DNA of 12,401 nucleotides. Origin: an uncultured Clostridia bacterium. Its GTDB lineage: Bacteria > Bacillota > Clostridia > Oscillospirales > CAG-272. The translations under genes and the position numbers were made by a program. The stretch is taken from assembly GCA_904501715.1 (NCBI GenBank), contig CAJGCD010000047.1, forward strand, positions 1 to 12,401. Reading direction: 5' to 3'. Numbering within the stretch: position 1 is the first letter of the stretch; every line of letters begins with the position of its first letter. A model generated the notes under the pieces. It ran no database searches, was not told where the DNA came from, and saw only the letters and a list, made by a program, of their open reading frames with translations. This document shows positions 1 to 5,560 of the stretch, in pieces.

Positions 1-502
1 CCTTGTCAAGAAGGTTCTCCCACAGATCGCGGTATGCGGTGTTAAGACCTACGTATCCGTAGCAAGCAACGATATCGTATGCGTTCATTCCCTCGTCAAC
101 GTCACTCTGTATAACACTAAGTATCTCATTTCTAAAGGTAGTTGACCACTGGTCACCCTCGAAGGTAACGCGGACGTCAAGACCGAGGTCGCCCTCAACA
201 ACGTTGTTTCTTGCCGCAACTATCTTGCCGAAGCCGTCAACGTCACTTGCAGCCTCGTCCTGCTCCCATTCCTTGGAGACCTTGTAGTCGTCACGGGCGA
301 TTACGTTAAGGACCTCACCCTCAAATTTAACGGTTTCCCAGTCAAAAGACTCACCCAAAACTTCTTCTTCACCGTACTTATTGGTGACCTTGGGCTTTGT
401 AGTACCGGTAGTGCCACTTGTTTCGTTCTCCTTCTTACCGCAAGCTACGAGAGCCAGTGCAATAAAGCAGAAAACGAGAATAAGCGAAATCACTCTTTTC
501 AT
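1..502 (-). CDS. Extracellular solute-binding lipoprotein, 5' part only (runs off the left edge)
   Basis: Reading leftward from ATG at 502-500 gives an open frame of 167 codons with no stop before the window edge, so the C-terminal part is outside. The N-terminus is a lipoprotein signal peptide: MKR, a hydrophobic stretch, then a lipobox LVAC with Cys21 as the expected lipidated residue, followed by a Thr/Lys/Glu-rich linker (residues 22-45). The mature part contains AYDIVACYGYVGLNTAYRDL near residues 144-163, which resembles the stretch in clostridial ABC sugar-binding proteins where the first lobe follows a bound-ligand strand. It would be anchored outside the membrane and deliver a sugar or similar solute to a permease. 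A good SD (AAAGGAG at 511-517) sits 8 nt before the ATG. Family assignment is by style of sequence, not by a diagnostic motif; a non-transport lipoprotein remains possible. The neighbouring catabolic operon supports a sugar ligand. Confidence 0.75.
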   Translation of the reverse strand, partial: MKRVISLILVFCFIALALVACGKKENETSGTTGTTKPKVTNKYGEEEVLGESFDWETVKFEGEVLNVIARDDYKVSKEWEQDEAASDVDGFGKIVAARNNVVEGDLGLDVRVTFEGDQWSTTFRNEILSVIQSDVDEGMNAYDIVACYGYVGLNTAYRDLWENLLDK

Positions 503-526
503 AAAAATTTCTCCTTTTTTAGTATT

Positions 527-542
527 TTGATGTCCACATCAA
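527..542. promoter_or_regulatory. Perfect 16-bp palindrome at the lipoprotein gene transcription start (candidate operator)
   Basis: TTGATGT-CC-ACATCAA is a perfect 7+7 inverted repeat with a 2-bp centre. It lies just downstream of the -10 box at 551-556, so it would cover or directly follow the expected start point near position 544. A 2-nt loop is too small for a stable RNA hairpin, so a dimeric DNA-binding protein is the better reading. The position suggests repression. The binding protein is not identified. Confidence 0.5.
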
Positions 543-550
543 TTCATCTT

Positions 551-579
551 ATTTTATCACAAAAAGTCCAAAAAAGCAA
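551..579 (-). promoter_or_regulatory. Putative sigma-A promoter of the lipoprotein gene
   Basis: On the minus strand there is an extended -10, TGATAAAAT (hexamer TAAAAT at plus 551-556), with TTGCTT 17 bp upstream (574-579) as a weak -35. The predicted 5' leader is about 40 nt. The weak -35 falls inside the shared word GAATTGCTTTTTT (570-582), which also occurs in the araC intergenic region, so an activator may assist. Confidence 0.55.
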
Positions 580-606
580 TTCGCATTTTTAACCAAATAT
601 TGCATA

Positions 607-648
607 CTGAATTTGTGCAAGTTAAATAACATATTTCACACAATTCAG
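607..648. repeat. Imperfect inverted repeat upstream of the lipoprotein promoter
   Basis: CTGAATTTGTG (607-617) faces CACACAATTCAG (637-648); the arms match except for one inserted base and are separated by 19 bp of AT-rich sequence. It lies roughly 60-105 bp upstream of the predicted start. It could be an activator site or a structural hairpin; no protein can be assigned. Confidence 0.35.
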
Positions 649-720
649 AAACTTATCCAAAAATCATTTTAAAATCTCTAAGATTATAGAATTTTAAACA
701 GCCATAACCACCGAATAACG

Positions 721-773
721 GGTAGCTTTCGCTAGCCAAAATTACGACACCTGTAAACGGGTGCCGTAATTTT
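721..773. terminator. Probable terminator of the isomerase/oxidoreductase operon (two adjacent stem-loops)
   Basis: Positions 738-773 form a long hairpin: a 9-bp AT-rich outer stem (AAAATTACG with CGTAATTTT), one A-C mismatch, then CACCTG with CGGGTG (one T-G pair) closing a TAAA tetraloop. A second small stem, GGTAGC with GCTAGCC (one bulged G), lies directly beside it at 721-737. It is about 110 bp past the stop of the Gfo/Idh gene and before the lipoprotein promoter. The arms themselves supply the A and T tracts, so it could act in both directions, though the T-tract is only four bases. Confidence 0.55.
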
Positions 774-883
774 ATGCTTTATTAGGGTCAGCCTTCAAGA
801 CTGGACCGCTCGTAACGCTCGGCCATCGTAATATGCATACCCCACAAAACCGCACGCTTGCTTTTGTACAATTTGATGGCAGC
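774..883. other. 3' region after the oxidoreductase gene: structured, no recognised gene
   Basis: Together with the promoter and terminator elements to its left this belongs to the 381-bp gap 503-883. On the minus strand it shows a repeated CGAGCG word (around 809-823) and a 22-bp imperfect hairpin GGTCCAG...CTGACC (786-807). A very short open frame ending in VLKADPNKA can be read leftward to a stop at 774-772 but has no convincing start, SD or length. The GC-rich sequence contrasts with the AT-rich gap further left, so it may be a dispersed intergenic repeat or a 3' untranslated structure. Confidence 0.3.
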
Positions 884-2062
884 TTACCATCTTATTCTCC
901 ATCTCTCCGCACAATTCTCTTCGCTCACCTCAAAGGACTTTTTCTTTGCGGGCTCTTCTTTATCACACAGCTCCTTGAGATACTTTTCAAATTCCGCCTC
1001 GTCAACGGGAAGGTCTATTGCCTTGCCTGTCCACGTAGAAAGATAAGCTGCATTTGAAAGCGTCAAGGAATTTATACCGTCTTCACCGGGAGCTATCATT
1101 TTCTCCCCGTTAAGTATTGCCTTCGCAAAGTTTTCAAGTATAATGGGGTGTCCGGGAACTACATTTTCCTCGAACTCAATATATTCGGGCTTGGATGAAT
1201 AAAATCCGTTCTTTTCGTTAGCGCATATATCACGCTCGTTACGGTCGAGCTTCCACCATTTGAGCTTTCCGTTCTCTACCACTATCTTTCCAAGCTCTCC
1301 CGATATTTCAAGTCTGTTGGTACCGGGAGTCTCGCCAGTGGTGGTAATAAACGTAGCCGTAGCGCCGTTCTCGTATTCTCCGAAGATGGTAACGTCATCC
1401 TCAACGCCTATATTATGATATTTACCTATGGCGCAGGTGGCGTTTATTCTCTTGGGCATTCCGCATATCCACTGCCAGAGGTCAAGGTTATGGGGTGCCT
1501 GATTGAGAAGAACTCCGCCGCCCTCTCCGTTCCAGCTTCCTCTCCAGGAGCCCGAATCGTAGTACGCCTGCGTGCGGTACCAGTTAGTGATTATCCAAAC
1601 CATTCTCTTGAGATTTCCGAGCTGACCGCTATGTACTATCTCGTGTGCCTTGGAGTAGAGCGGGTCGGTCCTCTGGTTGAACATTATGCCGAACTTCACG
1701 TTTGCCTTTGCGGCTGCCTCGTTCATTTCTCTTACCTGACGTGTATAAACTCCCGCGGGCTTCTCTATAAGCACGTTAATACCCTTTTCAAAGCCGCGAA
1801 GCGCATAGTAGGGGTGATAGTAGTGAGGAATAGCGACCAAGCAGGTGTCTATAAGTCCACTGTCCATCATCTTCTCGGCATCATCAAAAAGCGCCACGCT
1901 ATCGGGAAGATTTTCCTTTGCCCACTGAAGCGCCTTGGGGTCGATGTCGGCTACGGCCGTCAGCTCAACGCTGGGGCATTTACCGTGGCTAGCGACGTTT
2001 TTGGAATGGTCCTTACCCATATTACCCATACCGATTATACCAAGTCTTATCTTTTCTGCCAT
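884..2062 (-). CDS. Gfo/Idh/MocA family NAD(P)-dependent oxidoreductase
   Basis: The 392-residue product has the family layout. An N-terminal Rossmann fold starts with GIIGMGNMG (residues 8-16, dinucleotide-binding loop) and carries VADID at 37-41 at the end of strand 2. The EKP signature is at 100-102, with Lys101 the expected catalytic lysine. The C-terminal sheet domain contains GGGVLLNQAPHNLDLW (181-196), giving the usual H-x-x-D pair His191/Asp194. Members oxidise or reduce sugars, inositols or their glycosides at one hydroxyl in the cytosol; substrate cannot be read from sequence. The length is normal, and a Lys/Glu-rich tail (about 355-392) extends past the core. SD AAAGGAG lies 9 nt before the ATG. 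It is the last gene of a three-gene operon, 19 bp after the second isomerase, which suggests it works on the same sugar. Confidence 0.92.
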   Translation of the reverse strand: MAEKIRLGIIGMGNMGKDHSKNVASHGKCPSVELTAVADIDPKALQWAKENLPDSVALFDDAEKMMDSGLIDTCLVAIPHYYHPYYALRGFEKGINVLIEKPAGVYTRQVREMNEAAAKANVKFGIMFNQRTDPLYSKAHEIVHSGQLGNLKRMVWIITNWYRTQAYYDSGSWRGSWNGEGGGVLLNQAPHNLDLWQWICGMPKRINATCAIGKYHNIGVEDDVTIFGEYENGATATFITTTGETPGTNRLEISGELGKIVVENGKLKWWKLDRNERDICANEKNGFYSSKPEYIEFEENVVPGHPIILENFAKAILNGEKMIAPGEDGINSLTLSNAAYLSTWTGKAIDLPVDEAEFEKYLKELCDKEEPAKKKSFEVSEENCAERWRIRW

Positions 2063-2081
2063 TTCTCTGTTCTCCTTTGAT

Positions 2082-2825
2082 TTATTTCAGTCCTTGTGCG
2101 CTAAGGAACTTGTAGCTTCTTGTAAGACACTCGAAGGGATCCTCGCCGTTACAGTCGTCCTGCTCAACGTAAGCATAATCAACGCCCGCGTCAAGGCAGG
2201 TCTTTATTATAGCGTCAAAATTCATATTTCCGTCGCCTACGGCTTCCATGCGCTTTCCGTAGGACATATCCTTAAAGTGTACGCAGGGAGTTCTGCCCTT
2301 AAGCTCATTTATCCACCAAGCAGGGTCTCCGCCACCTGCCTGTACCCAATAGGTATCAAGCGTGAATTTCAATTTCTCGGGGGAGAAGGCATCAATCATT
2401 TCACGAAGGAATATCTGTCCCGAGCTTCCCTTAGCGAACTCAAAATCGTGATTGTGATAGCTGAGATGCAGACCGCTTTCGGCTATTTTCTTTGCTGCCT
2501 CGGAGAAGTCCTTTACAAACCCTTCGGTTCCGTGCTTAAGAAGCTCATACCAACCGATGCCTATGTGCTTACAGTCAAATATTTTATGGTCTGCTATGAC
2601 CTTGTCGGTCTCGTTCATTATAAGCCCTCTGTCGGTGTGAGTGATGGTGCATTTAAGACCGTTCTTCTTTAGCTCCTCCGCAAGCCATGCCGCCTCAAAG
2701 GCGCAGGTGCCCGACACCTGAACGTACTCGTATCCGATGTCCGCTATTTTCGCAAGTGTCTGCGAAAAGTCATCAAGAGTCTTGGTATGCTCTCTTACCG
2801 TGTAAAGCTGTGCTCCTATTCTCAT
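2082..2825 (-). CDS. Sugar phosphate isomerase/epimerase (xylose isomerase-like TIM barrel)
   Basis: A 247-residue single-domain protein starting MRIGAQLYTVRE, typical of the IolE/IolI-like TIM-barrel superfamily. The metal-site strands are visible in order: LSYHNHDFEF (121-130), LDTYW with Asp157, VHFKD with His183 and EQDD with Glu221. These enzymes isomerise, epimerise or dehydrate keto-sugars or inositol derivatives using a divalent metal. The SD TAAGGAG uses the stop codon of the upstream isomerase gene (12-bp gap), so translation is probably coupled. It differs clearly from its upstream neighbour (HNHDFEF rather than HENEKG), so the two are not recent duplicates and probably catalyse different steps. 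No signal peptide; cytosolic. Confidence 0.88.
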   Translation of the reverse strand: MRIGAQLYTVREHTKTLDDFSQTLAKIADIGYEYVQVSGTCAFEAAWLAEELKKNGLKCTITHTDRGLIMNETDKVIADHKIFDCKHIGIGWYELLKHGTEGFVKDFSEAAKKIAESGLHLSYHNHDFEFAKGSSGQIFLREMIDAFSPEKLKFTLDTYWVQAGGGDPAWWINELKGRTPCVHFKDMSYGKRMEAVGDGNMNFDAIIKTCLDAGVDYAYVEQDDCNGEDPFECLTRSYKFLSAQGLK

Positions 2826-2837
2826 TGTTTTTTCTCC

Positions 2838-3680
2838 TTATATCTCATTTATTATAGCCGTCAAGGCTTCGTGTGCCGCTATGAACGCGCTTTCCCTGTC
2901 GGGATAGCTGTATCCTATTTTTGTCTGCTCCCCTTCTCTTTCAAGAGCCGCAAGACCGTCAAACACGCTAAGGTGAGGTTCAAGAGTAAGAACTCCGCCA
3001 CCAAGCTTTTTATAATCCGAAAGTATCGCTTGGACGTTTCCTTTTCCCTTTCCCGCGGGAACTACGCTTCCATCGGGCATAGCATCCTTAATGTGAACGT
3101 ATGAAACGTATTTTTTGAGAATTTCCCAAGCCTCAAGAGTATCCACTCCGCACTGAACGAAATTTGCGGGGTCAAAAACGAGCTTCATATCCGCAAAGGT
3201 ACGCGCAATATCCAGACAGCGCTCAGCGATATCGCCGTATATTCCCTTTTCGTTCTCGTGGCAAAGAAGTATTCCGCTGCCGCGGGTACGCTCCAGAAAT
3301 CTATCCAGACGTTCCATTACCGTATCTCTGTATATACAGGCATCATCCTCCGTGGGGATATAAAAGCTGAACATTCTTATCTTGTTACAGCCCAAAGCAT
3401 GGGCTATATCGAGCGTACGCATGAACTCATCAAGGTGAGGAGCAAAATCGTCGGTAACGTTTATTTTTCCAAGTCTTGAGCCCACCGACCATACCGACAA
3501 GCCCTCCGAATCAAGTTGACAGCGAATAGCCTTTGCTTGGTCAATACTTAAATCGCCCACATTCTTTCCGTCCAGATTTCTTATTTCAAGATAAGGTATC
3601 TCCCTATCCTTTAAAAATTTTATCTGCTTTGCAAAATCGTTGGATACCTCATCGGCAAACGCCGATAATTTGTAGCACAT
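2838..3680 (-). CDS. Sugar phosphate isomerase/epimerase (xylose isomerase-like TIM barrel), first gene of the operon
   Basis: The start was set at ATG 3680-3678, giving 280 residues beginning MCYKLSAFADEVS. An AAAGGAGG SD lies about 6 nt before it, and the predicted promoter is only some 28 nt further upstream. A longer frame to 3779 would run through that promoter and encode an atypical Cys-rich extension, so it was not used. The TIM-barrel metal ligands are all visible: HEN with Glu142, FDPANF with Asp170, VHIKD with His196 and LEPHL with Glu234. AGKGKGNVQAIL (209-220) is the usual loop before the last strands. Role: cytosolic isomerisation or epimerisation of a sugar, probably with the oxidoreductase two genes downstream. 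The exact reaction is unknown. Confidence 0.9.
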   Translation of the reverse strand: MCYKLSAFADEVSNDFAKQIKFLKDREIPYLEIRNLDGKNVGDLSIDQAKAIRCQLDSEGLSVWSVGSRLGKINVTDDFAPHLDEFMRTLDIAHALGCNKIRMFSFYIPTEDDACIYRDTVMERLDRFLERTRGSGILLCHENEKGIYGDIAERCLDIARTFADMKLVFDPANFVQCGVDTLEAWEILKKYVSYVHIKDAMPDGSVVPAGKGKGNVQAILSDYKKLGGGVLTLEPHLSVFDGLAALEREGEQTKIGYSYPDRESAFIAAHEALTAIINEI

Positions 3681-3714
3681 AGCGACCTCCTTTAAAACAA
3701 TACTCTGTAAGTTT

Positions 3715-3743
3715 ATTATACAGCAAAAAAAATCACAACGGAA
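3715..3743 (-). promoter_or_regulatory. Putative promoter of the isomerase-isomerase-oxidoreductase operon
   Basis: The minus strand has a consensus -10 TATAAT (plus 3715-3720). At 17 bp spacing the -35 position holds only TTCCGT (3738-3743), a poor match. A perfect -10 with a poor -35 that abuts a direct repeat is the arrangement expected of an activator-dependent promoter; the adjacent AraC-family protein is the natural candidate. The predicted leader is about 28 nt. Confidence 0.6.
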
Positions 3744-3775
3744 TTGCTTTTTTTGCAAAAGTATTGCAATTTTGC
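3743..3775. promoter_or_regulatory. Direct repeat between divergent promoters, candidate AraC-type operator
   Basis: ATTGCTTTTTTTGC (3743-3756) is repeated as ATTGCAATTTTGC (3763-3775), 20 bp apart, about two helical turns, as is usual for AraC-family half-sites. The region also contains the small palindromes TTTTGCAAAA (3751-3760) and ATTGCAAT (3763-3770). The left repeat touches the -35 of the leftward operon, and the right repeat overlaps the -35 of araC. This would allow activation of the operon and autoregulation of the regulator. Binding is inferred, not shown. Confidence 0.5.
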
Positions 3776-3792
3776 GCATAAGATGCTAAAAT
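3764..3792 (+). promoter_or_regulatory. Putative promoter of the AraC-family regulator gene
   Basis: An extended -10 TGCTAAAAT (hexamer at 3787-3792) lies exactly 17 bp after TTGCAA (3764-3769), which matches the -35 consensus at four of six bases. The -35 lies inside the right-hand operator repeat, so bound regulator would compete with polymerase. The predicted leader is about 20 nt. Confidence 0.5.
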
Positions 3793-3820
3793 ATTTATAT
3801 AAAACCGTGTGGGAGGATAT

Positions 3821-4642
3821 ATGCTGTTATATGAATCAAAATTTCCCGGGCTCTATTTGAGCCATTCAATAGACCGACATCCCGAGCAGCTATCATTTGC
3901 TATGCATTTGCACAGTAATATGGAGATGTATTTTTTCGTTTCGGGCAAAGCGCGTTATCACGTTGAGGGAAATGAATACGAGCTCTCATCGGGCAGCCTC
4001 CTTTTGATGCGTCAGAATGAATCCCATTTTACAAATCTTCTCGAAGACTCTCCATATGAGCGCTACGTGTTGAATTTTTCGCCCTCTATTCTTGACTCTA
4101 TCGACCCCGAGCACCGACTGCTCGCTCCGTTTAACGACCGCGCGCTTGGCTGTGACAATCTTTACAAGCCATCCGATCTGAGCGGAATTTCTGCACTCTC
4201 CTGCGTAAAGGCTATGTGTATCGCGAGTGATGACCCCTACGCCAAACGACTTGCCATAATGTCCAACCTTCTCCCCCTGCTTCAGGAGCTGTGCAACAGC
4301 TTTGCAAAAAGAAAGCAGCCCGACCTTCAAAGCTCTATAGCCGGACAAATAACCGCCTATATCAACGAGCATCTGTTCGAAAGGCTGACCGTCGAATCCA
4401 TATCAAATCACTTCTTTATGAGTGTTTCACAGGTAGAGCGGATATTCAAGAAGGCGACCCACGCATCGGTGTGGCAATACGTAACCGCCAAGCGACTTGC
4501 CGCCGCGCGTGTGAAGATAGAAAACGGCGTACCCGCGTATGCAGCTTGCGAGGAATGCGCCTTCGGCGACTACTCCTCCTTCTATCGGGCGTACGTAAAG
4601 GCGTACGGAGAAGGTCCCGGAAGCTTTAAAAAGATTAAATAA
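3821..4642 (+). CDS. AraC-family transcriptional regulator with N-terminal cupin domain
   Basis: Start chosen at ATG 3821 (273 residues, MLLYESKFPG), preceded by GGGAGG 4-5 nt upstream; a GTG at 3809 overlaps that SD and was not used. The N-terminal half is a cupin sensor: HLHSNMEMYFFVSGKARY begins at His29 and is followed by GSLLLMRQNESHF (58-70), the strand pattern that binds a small sugar or metabolite. The C-terminal half holds the two AraC helix-turn-helix motifs, roughly VESISNHFFMSVSQVERIFKK without break at 191-211 and 240-263, the latter with the family signature GDYSSFYRAY and the closing GPGSFKK. Length is typical. It is divergent from the isomerase operon and most likely activates it when the substrate is present. 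Confidence 0.93.
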   Translation: MLLYESKFPGLYLSHSIDRHPEQLSFAMHLHSNMEMYFFVSGKARYHVEGNEYELSSGSLLLMRQNESHFTNLLEDSPYERYVLNFSPSILDSIDPEHRLLAPFNDRALGCDNLYKPSDLSGISALSCVKAMCIASDDPYAKRLAIMSNLLPLLQELCNSFAKRKQPDLQSSIAGQITAYINEHLFERLTVESISNHFFMSVSQVERIFKKATHASVWQYVTAKRLAAARVKIENGVPAYAACEECAFGDYSSFYRAYVKAYGEGPGSFKKIK

Positions 4643-4680
4643 TAATCCTCCCGCTATGTCAGGTTTTTCGTAATACAGCA

Positions 4681-4746
4681 AAAAAGGAGCCTTATGGGTG
4701 ATATATTCCGCCAAGAATATCCACTGCATAGACTCCTCTTTTTTAT
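4681..4746. terminator. Bidirectional terminator between araC-family gene and tadA (long imperfect hairpin)
   Basis: The arms pair in blocks: GGAG (4686-4689) with CTCC (4733-4736), TATG (4693-4696) with CATA (4727-4730), GTG (4698-4700) with CAC (4722-4724), and ATATTC (4703-4708) with GAATAT (4715-4720) around a 6-nt loop CGCCAA. The outer arm is A-rich on the left and T-rich on the right, so both strands carry T6 just after the GGAG/CTCC base. It serves the two convergent genes, starting 38 bp after the regulator stop and 9 bp after the tadA stop. Confidence 0.75.
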
Positions 4747-4754
4747 TTAGCACT

Positions 4755-5201
4755 TTAACCTCTGCGGCTTTTAAAAAATGTCTTTAATACTGCCGAGCAT
4801 TCTTCCTCGCAAACACCGCTTATGAGCTCAAAGGCGTGATTAAAGGGATAAAAATTAAAATTGATAACGCTTCCGCAGCAGCCCGCGAGTGCGTCCTTAG
4901 CCCCATATACCACACGGTCTATCCTTGAATTTATAATTGCTCCCGCGCACATAGGACAGGGCTCAAGGGTAACGTAAAGAGTACACCCCGAAAGCCGCCA
5001 GCTTCCTTTCCTTGCGCACGCCTCCTCTATGGCGAGAACCTCGGCATGCGCCGTTGCCAGCTTGTTAGTCTCCCGAAGATTATAAGCCTGTGCCAGCACC
5101 TCACCTGTGCTGTCCTCCACTACCAAGGCTCCTACTGGCACCTCGCCGCGCTCTGCCGCTTTTTTGGCAAGCTCTATGGCTTGCAGCATATATCTTTCCA
5201 T
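4755..5201 (-). CDS. tadA: tRNA adenosine(34) deaminase
   Basis: Deaminates A34 to inosine in the anticodon of tRNA-Arg(ACG), which allows wobble decoding of CGN codons. The zinc and catalytic motifs are complete: HAE (His52, proton-shuttle Glu54) and PCPMC (Cys82, Cys85), with the TadA context TLYVTLEPCPMCAGAI. RETNKLATAHAE and a C-terminal SAVLKTFFKSRR helix also fit the family. Start chosen at ATG 5201 (148 residues, MERYMLQAIELAKK) because this N-terminus lines up with Bacillus-type TadA. Alternatives are ATG 5228, in frame but overlapping the upstream gene with no SD, and ATG 5189, with AAGGATGG upstream. The start is 7 nt after the stop of the 115-residue gene, so translation is probably coupled. 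Last gene of the leftward glycogen operon. A general cytidine or guanine deaminase is less likely given the motif context. Confidence 0.92.
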   Translation of the reverse strand: MERYMLQAIELAKKAAERGEVPVGALVVEDSTGEVLAQAYNLRETNKLATAHAEVLAIEEACARKGSWRLSGCTLYVTLEPCPMCAGAIINSRIDRVVYGAKDALAGCCGSVINFNFYPFNHAFELISGVCEEECSAVLKTFFKSRRG

Positions 5202-5208
5202 CCTTCGC

Positions 5209-5556
5209 TCACTTTCTGTGATACACATAGAAGGCTATGACAGTTCTTTCGACACCGCCGTTTTCTATATCAGGACCTGTTATTACCACTCCGTCCTTGG
5301 AAAGCAGCTCCCATATACGCACCTCTTCAAGCTTGCATCTGAATATCACCTTAGCCGAAGCATAAACTATAAATTCATCGTTTCTTATATTCAGTCCGCC
5401 GCTACGTCCTATGACCTCTTCAACTCCGTCTATTTTCTCGGTAACGTACTTTATATGCTGTCCACATACGGATTTCGCCATCTCGAGCCTGAACGCCTTA
5501 CTGTCTGGGTCTTTATTCATTTTTATTTTTCTAAAAAGATTTTTTAAGACTCCCAT
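5209..5556 (-). CDS. Uncharacterised 115-residue protein between a GH13 gene and tadA
   Basis: No family was recognised. The product starts with a basic amphipathic segment (MGVLKNLFRKIK), lacks a signal peptide or membrane helix, and is otherwise a mix of short beta-like strands: GLNIRNDEFIVYASAKVIFR (54-73) and a conserved-looking block WELLSKDGVVITGPD (82-96) with a strand-like end TVIAFYVYHRK. It looks like a small cytosolic beta-rich protein. The SD AAAAGGA lies in the last codons of the GH13 gene, and the ATG is 4 nt after that gene's stop. Its own stop lies 7 nt before the tadA start chosen here. This tight packing and the normal base composition argue that it is real and expressed with both neighbours. 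Function is unknown; a role in tRNA editing or glycogen use is guilt by association only. Confidence 0.8.
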   Translation of the reverse strand: MGVLKNLFRKIKMNKDPDSKAFRLEMAKSVCGQHIKYVTEKIDGVEEVIGRSGGLNIRNDEFIVYASAKVIFRCKLEEVRIWELLSKDGVVITGPDIENGGVERTVIAFYVYHRK

Positions 5557-5560
5557 AACG

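Noticed and set aside
786..830. Possible tRNA or tRNA remnant on the minus strand
   Set aside because: No cloverleaf, no anticodon arm and no TTCGANNC T-loop could be drawn.
772..840. Very short minus-strand frame ending VLKADPNKA
   Set aside because: No convincing start codon with SD and no recognisable protein; sequence is better explained as a structured non-coding segment.
503..883. Riboswitch or T-box leader in the gap before the lipoprotein gene
   Set aside because: The predicted leader is only about 40 nt and no T-box, purine, SAM, TPP or other conserved core was seen.
1415..2672. Two plus-strand frames (221 and 245 codons) opposite the oxidoreductase and second isomerase
   Set aside because: They lie over confident minus-strand genes, overlap each other and lack ribosome binding sites.
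3681..3779. 33-residue N-terminal extension of the first isomerase
   Set aside because: It would span the predicted promoter and operator, is Cys/Phe-rich, and the internal ATG at 3680 has a much better SD and a typical family N-terminus.
4427..4753. Minus-strand 108-codon frame starting inside the convergent terminator
   Set aside because: It reads through the terminator hairpin and then antisense through the araC-family gene; the SD-like GAGGAG is part of the hairpin stem.
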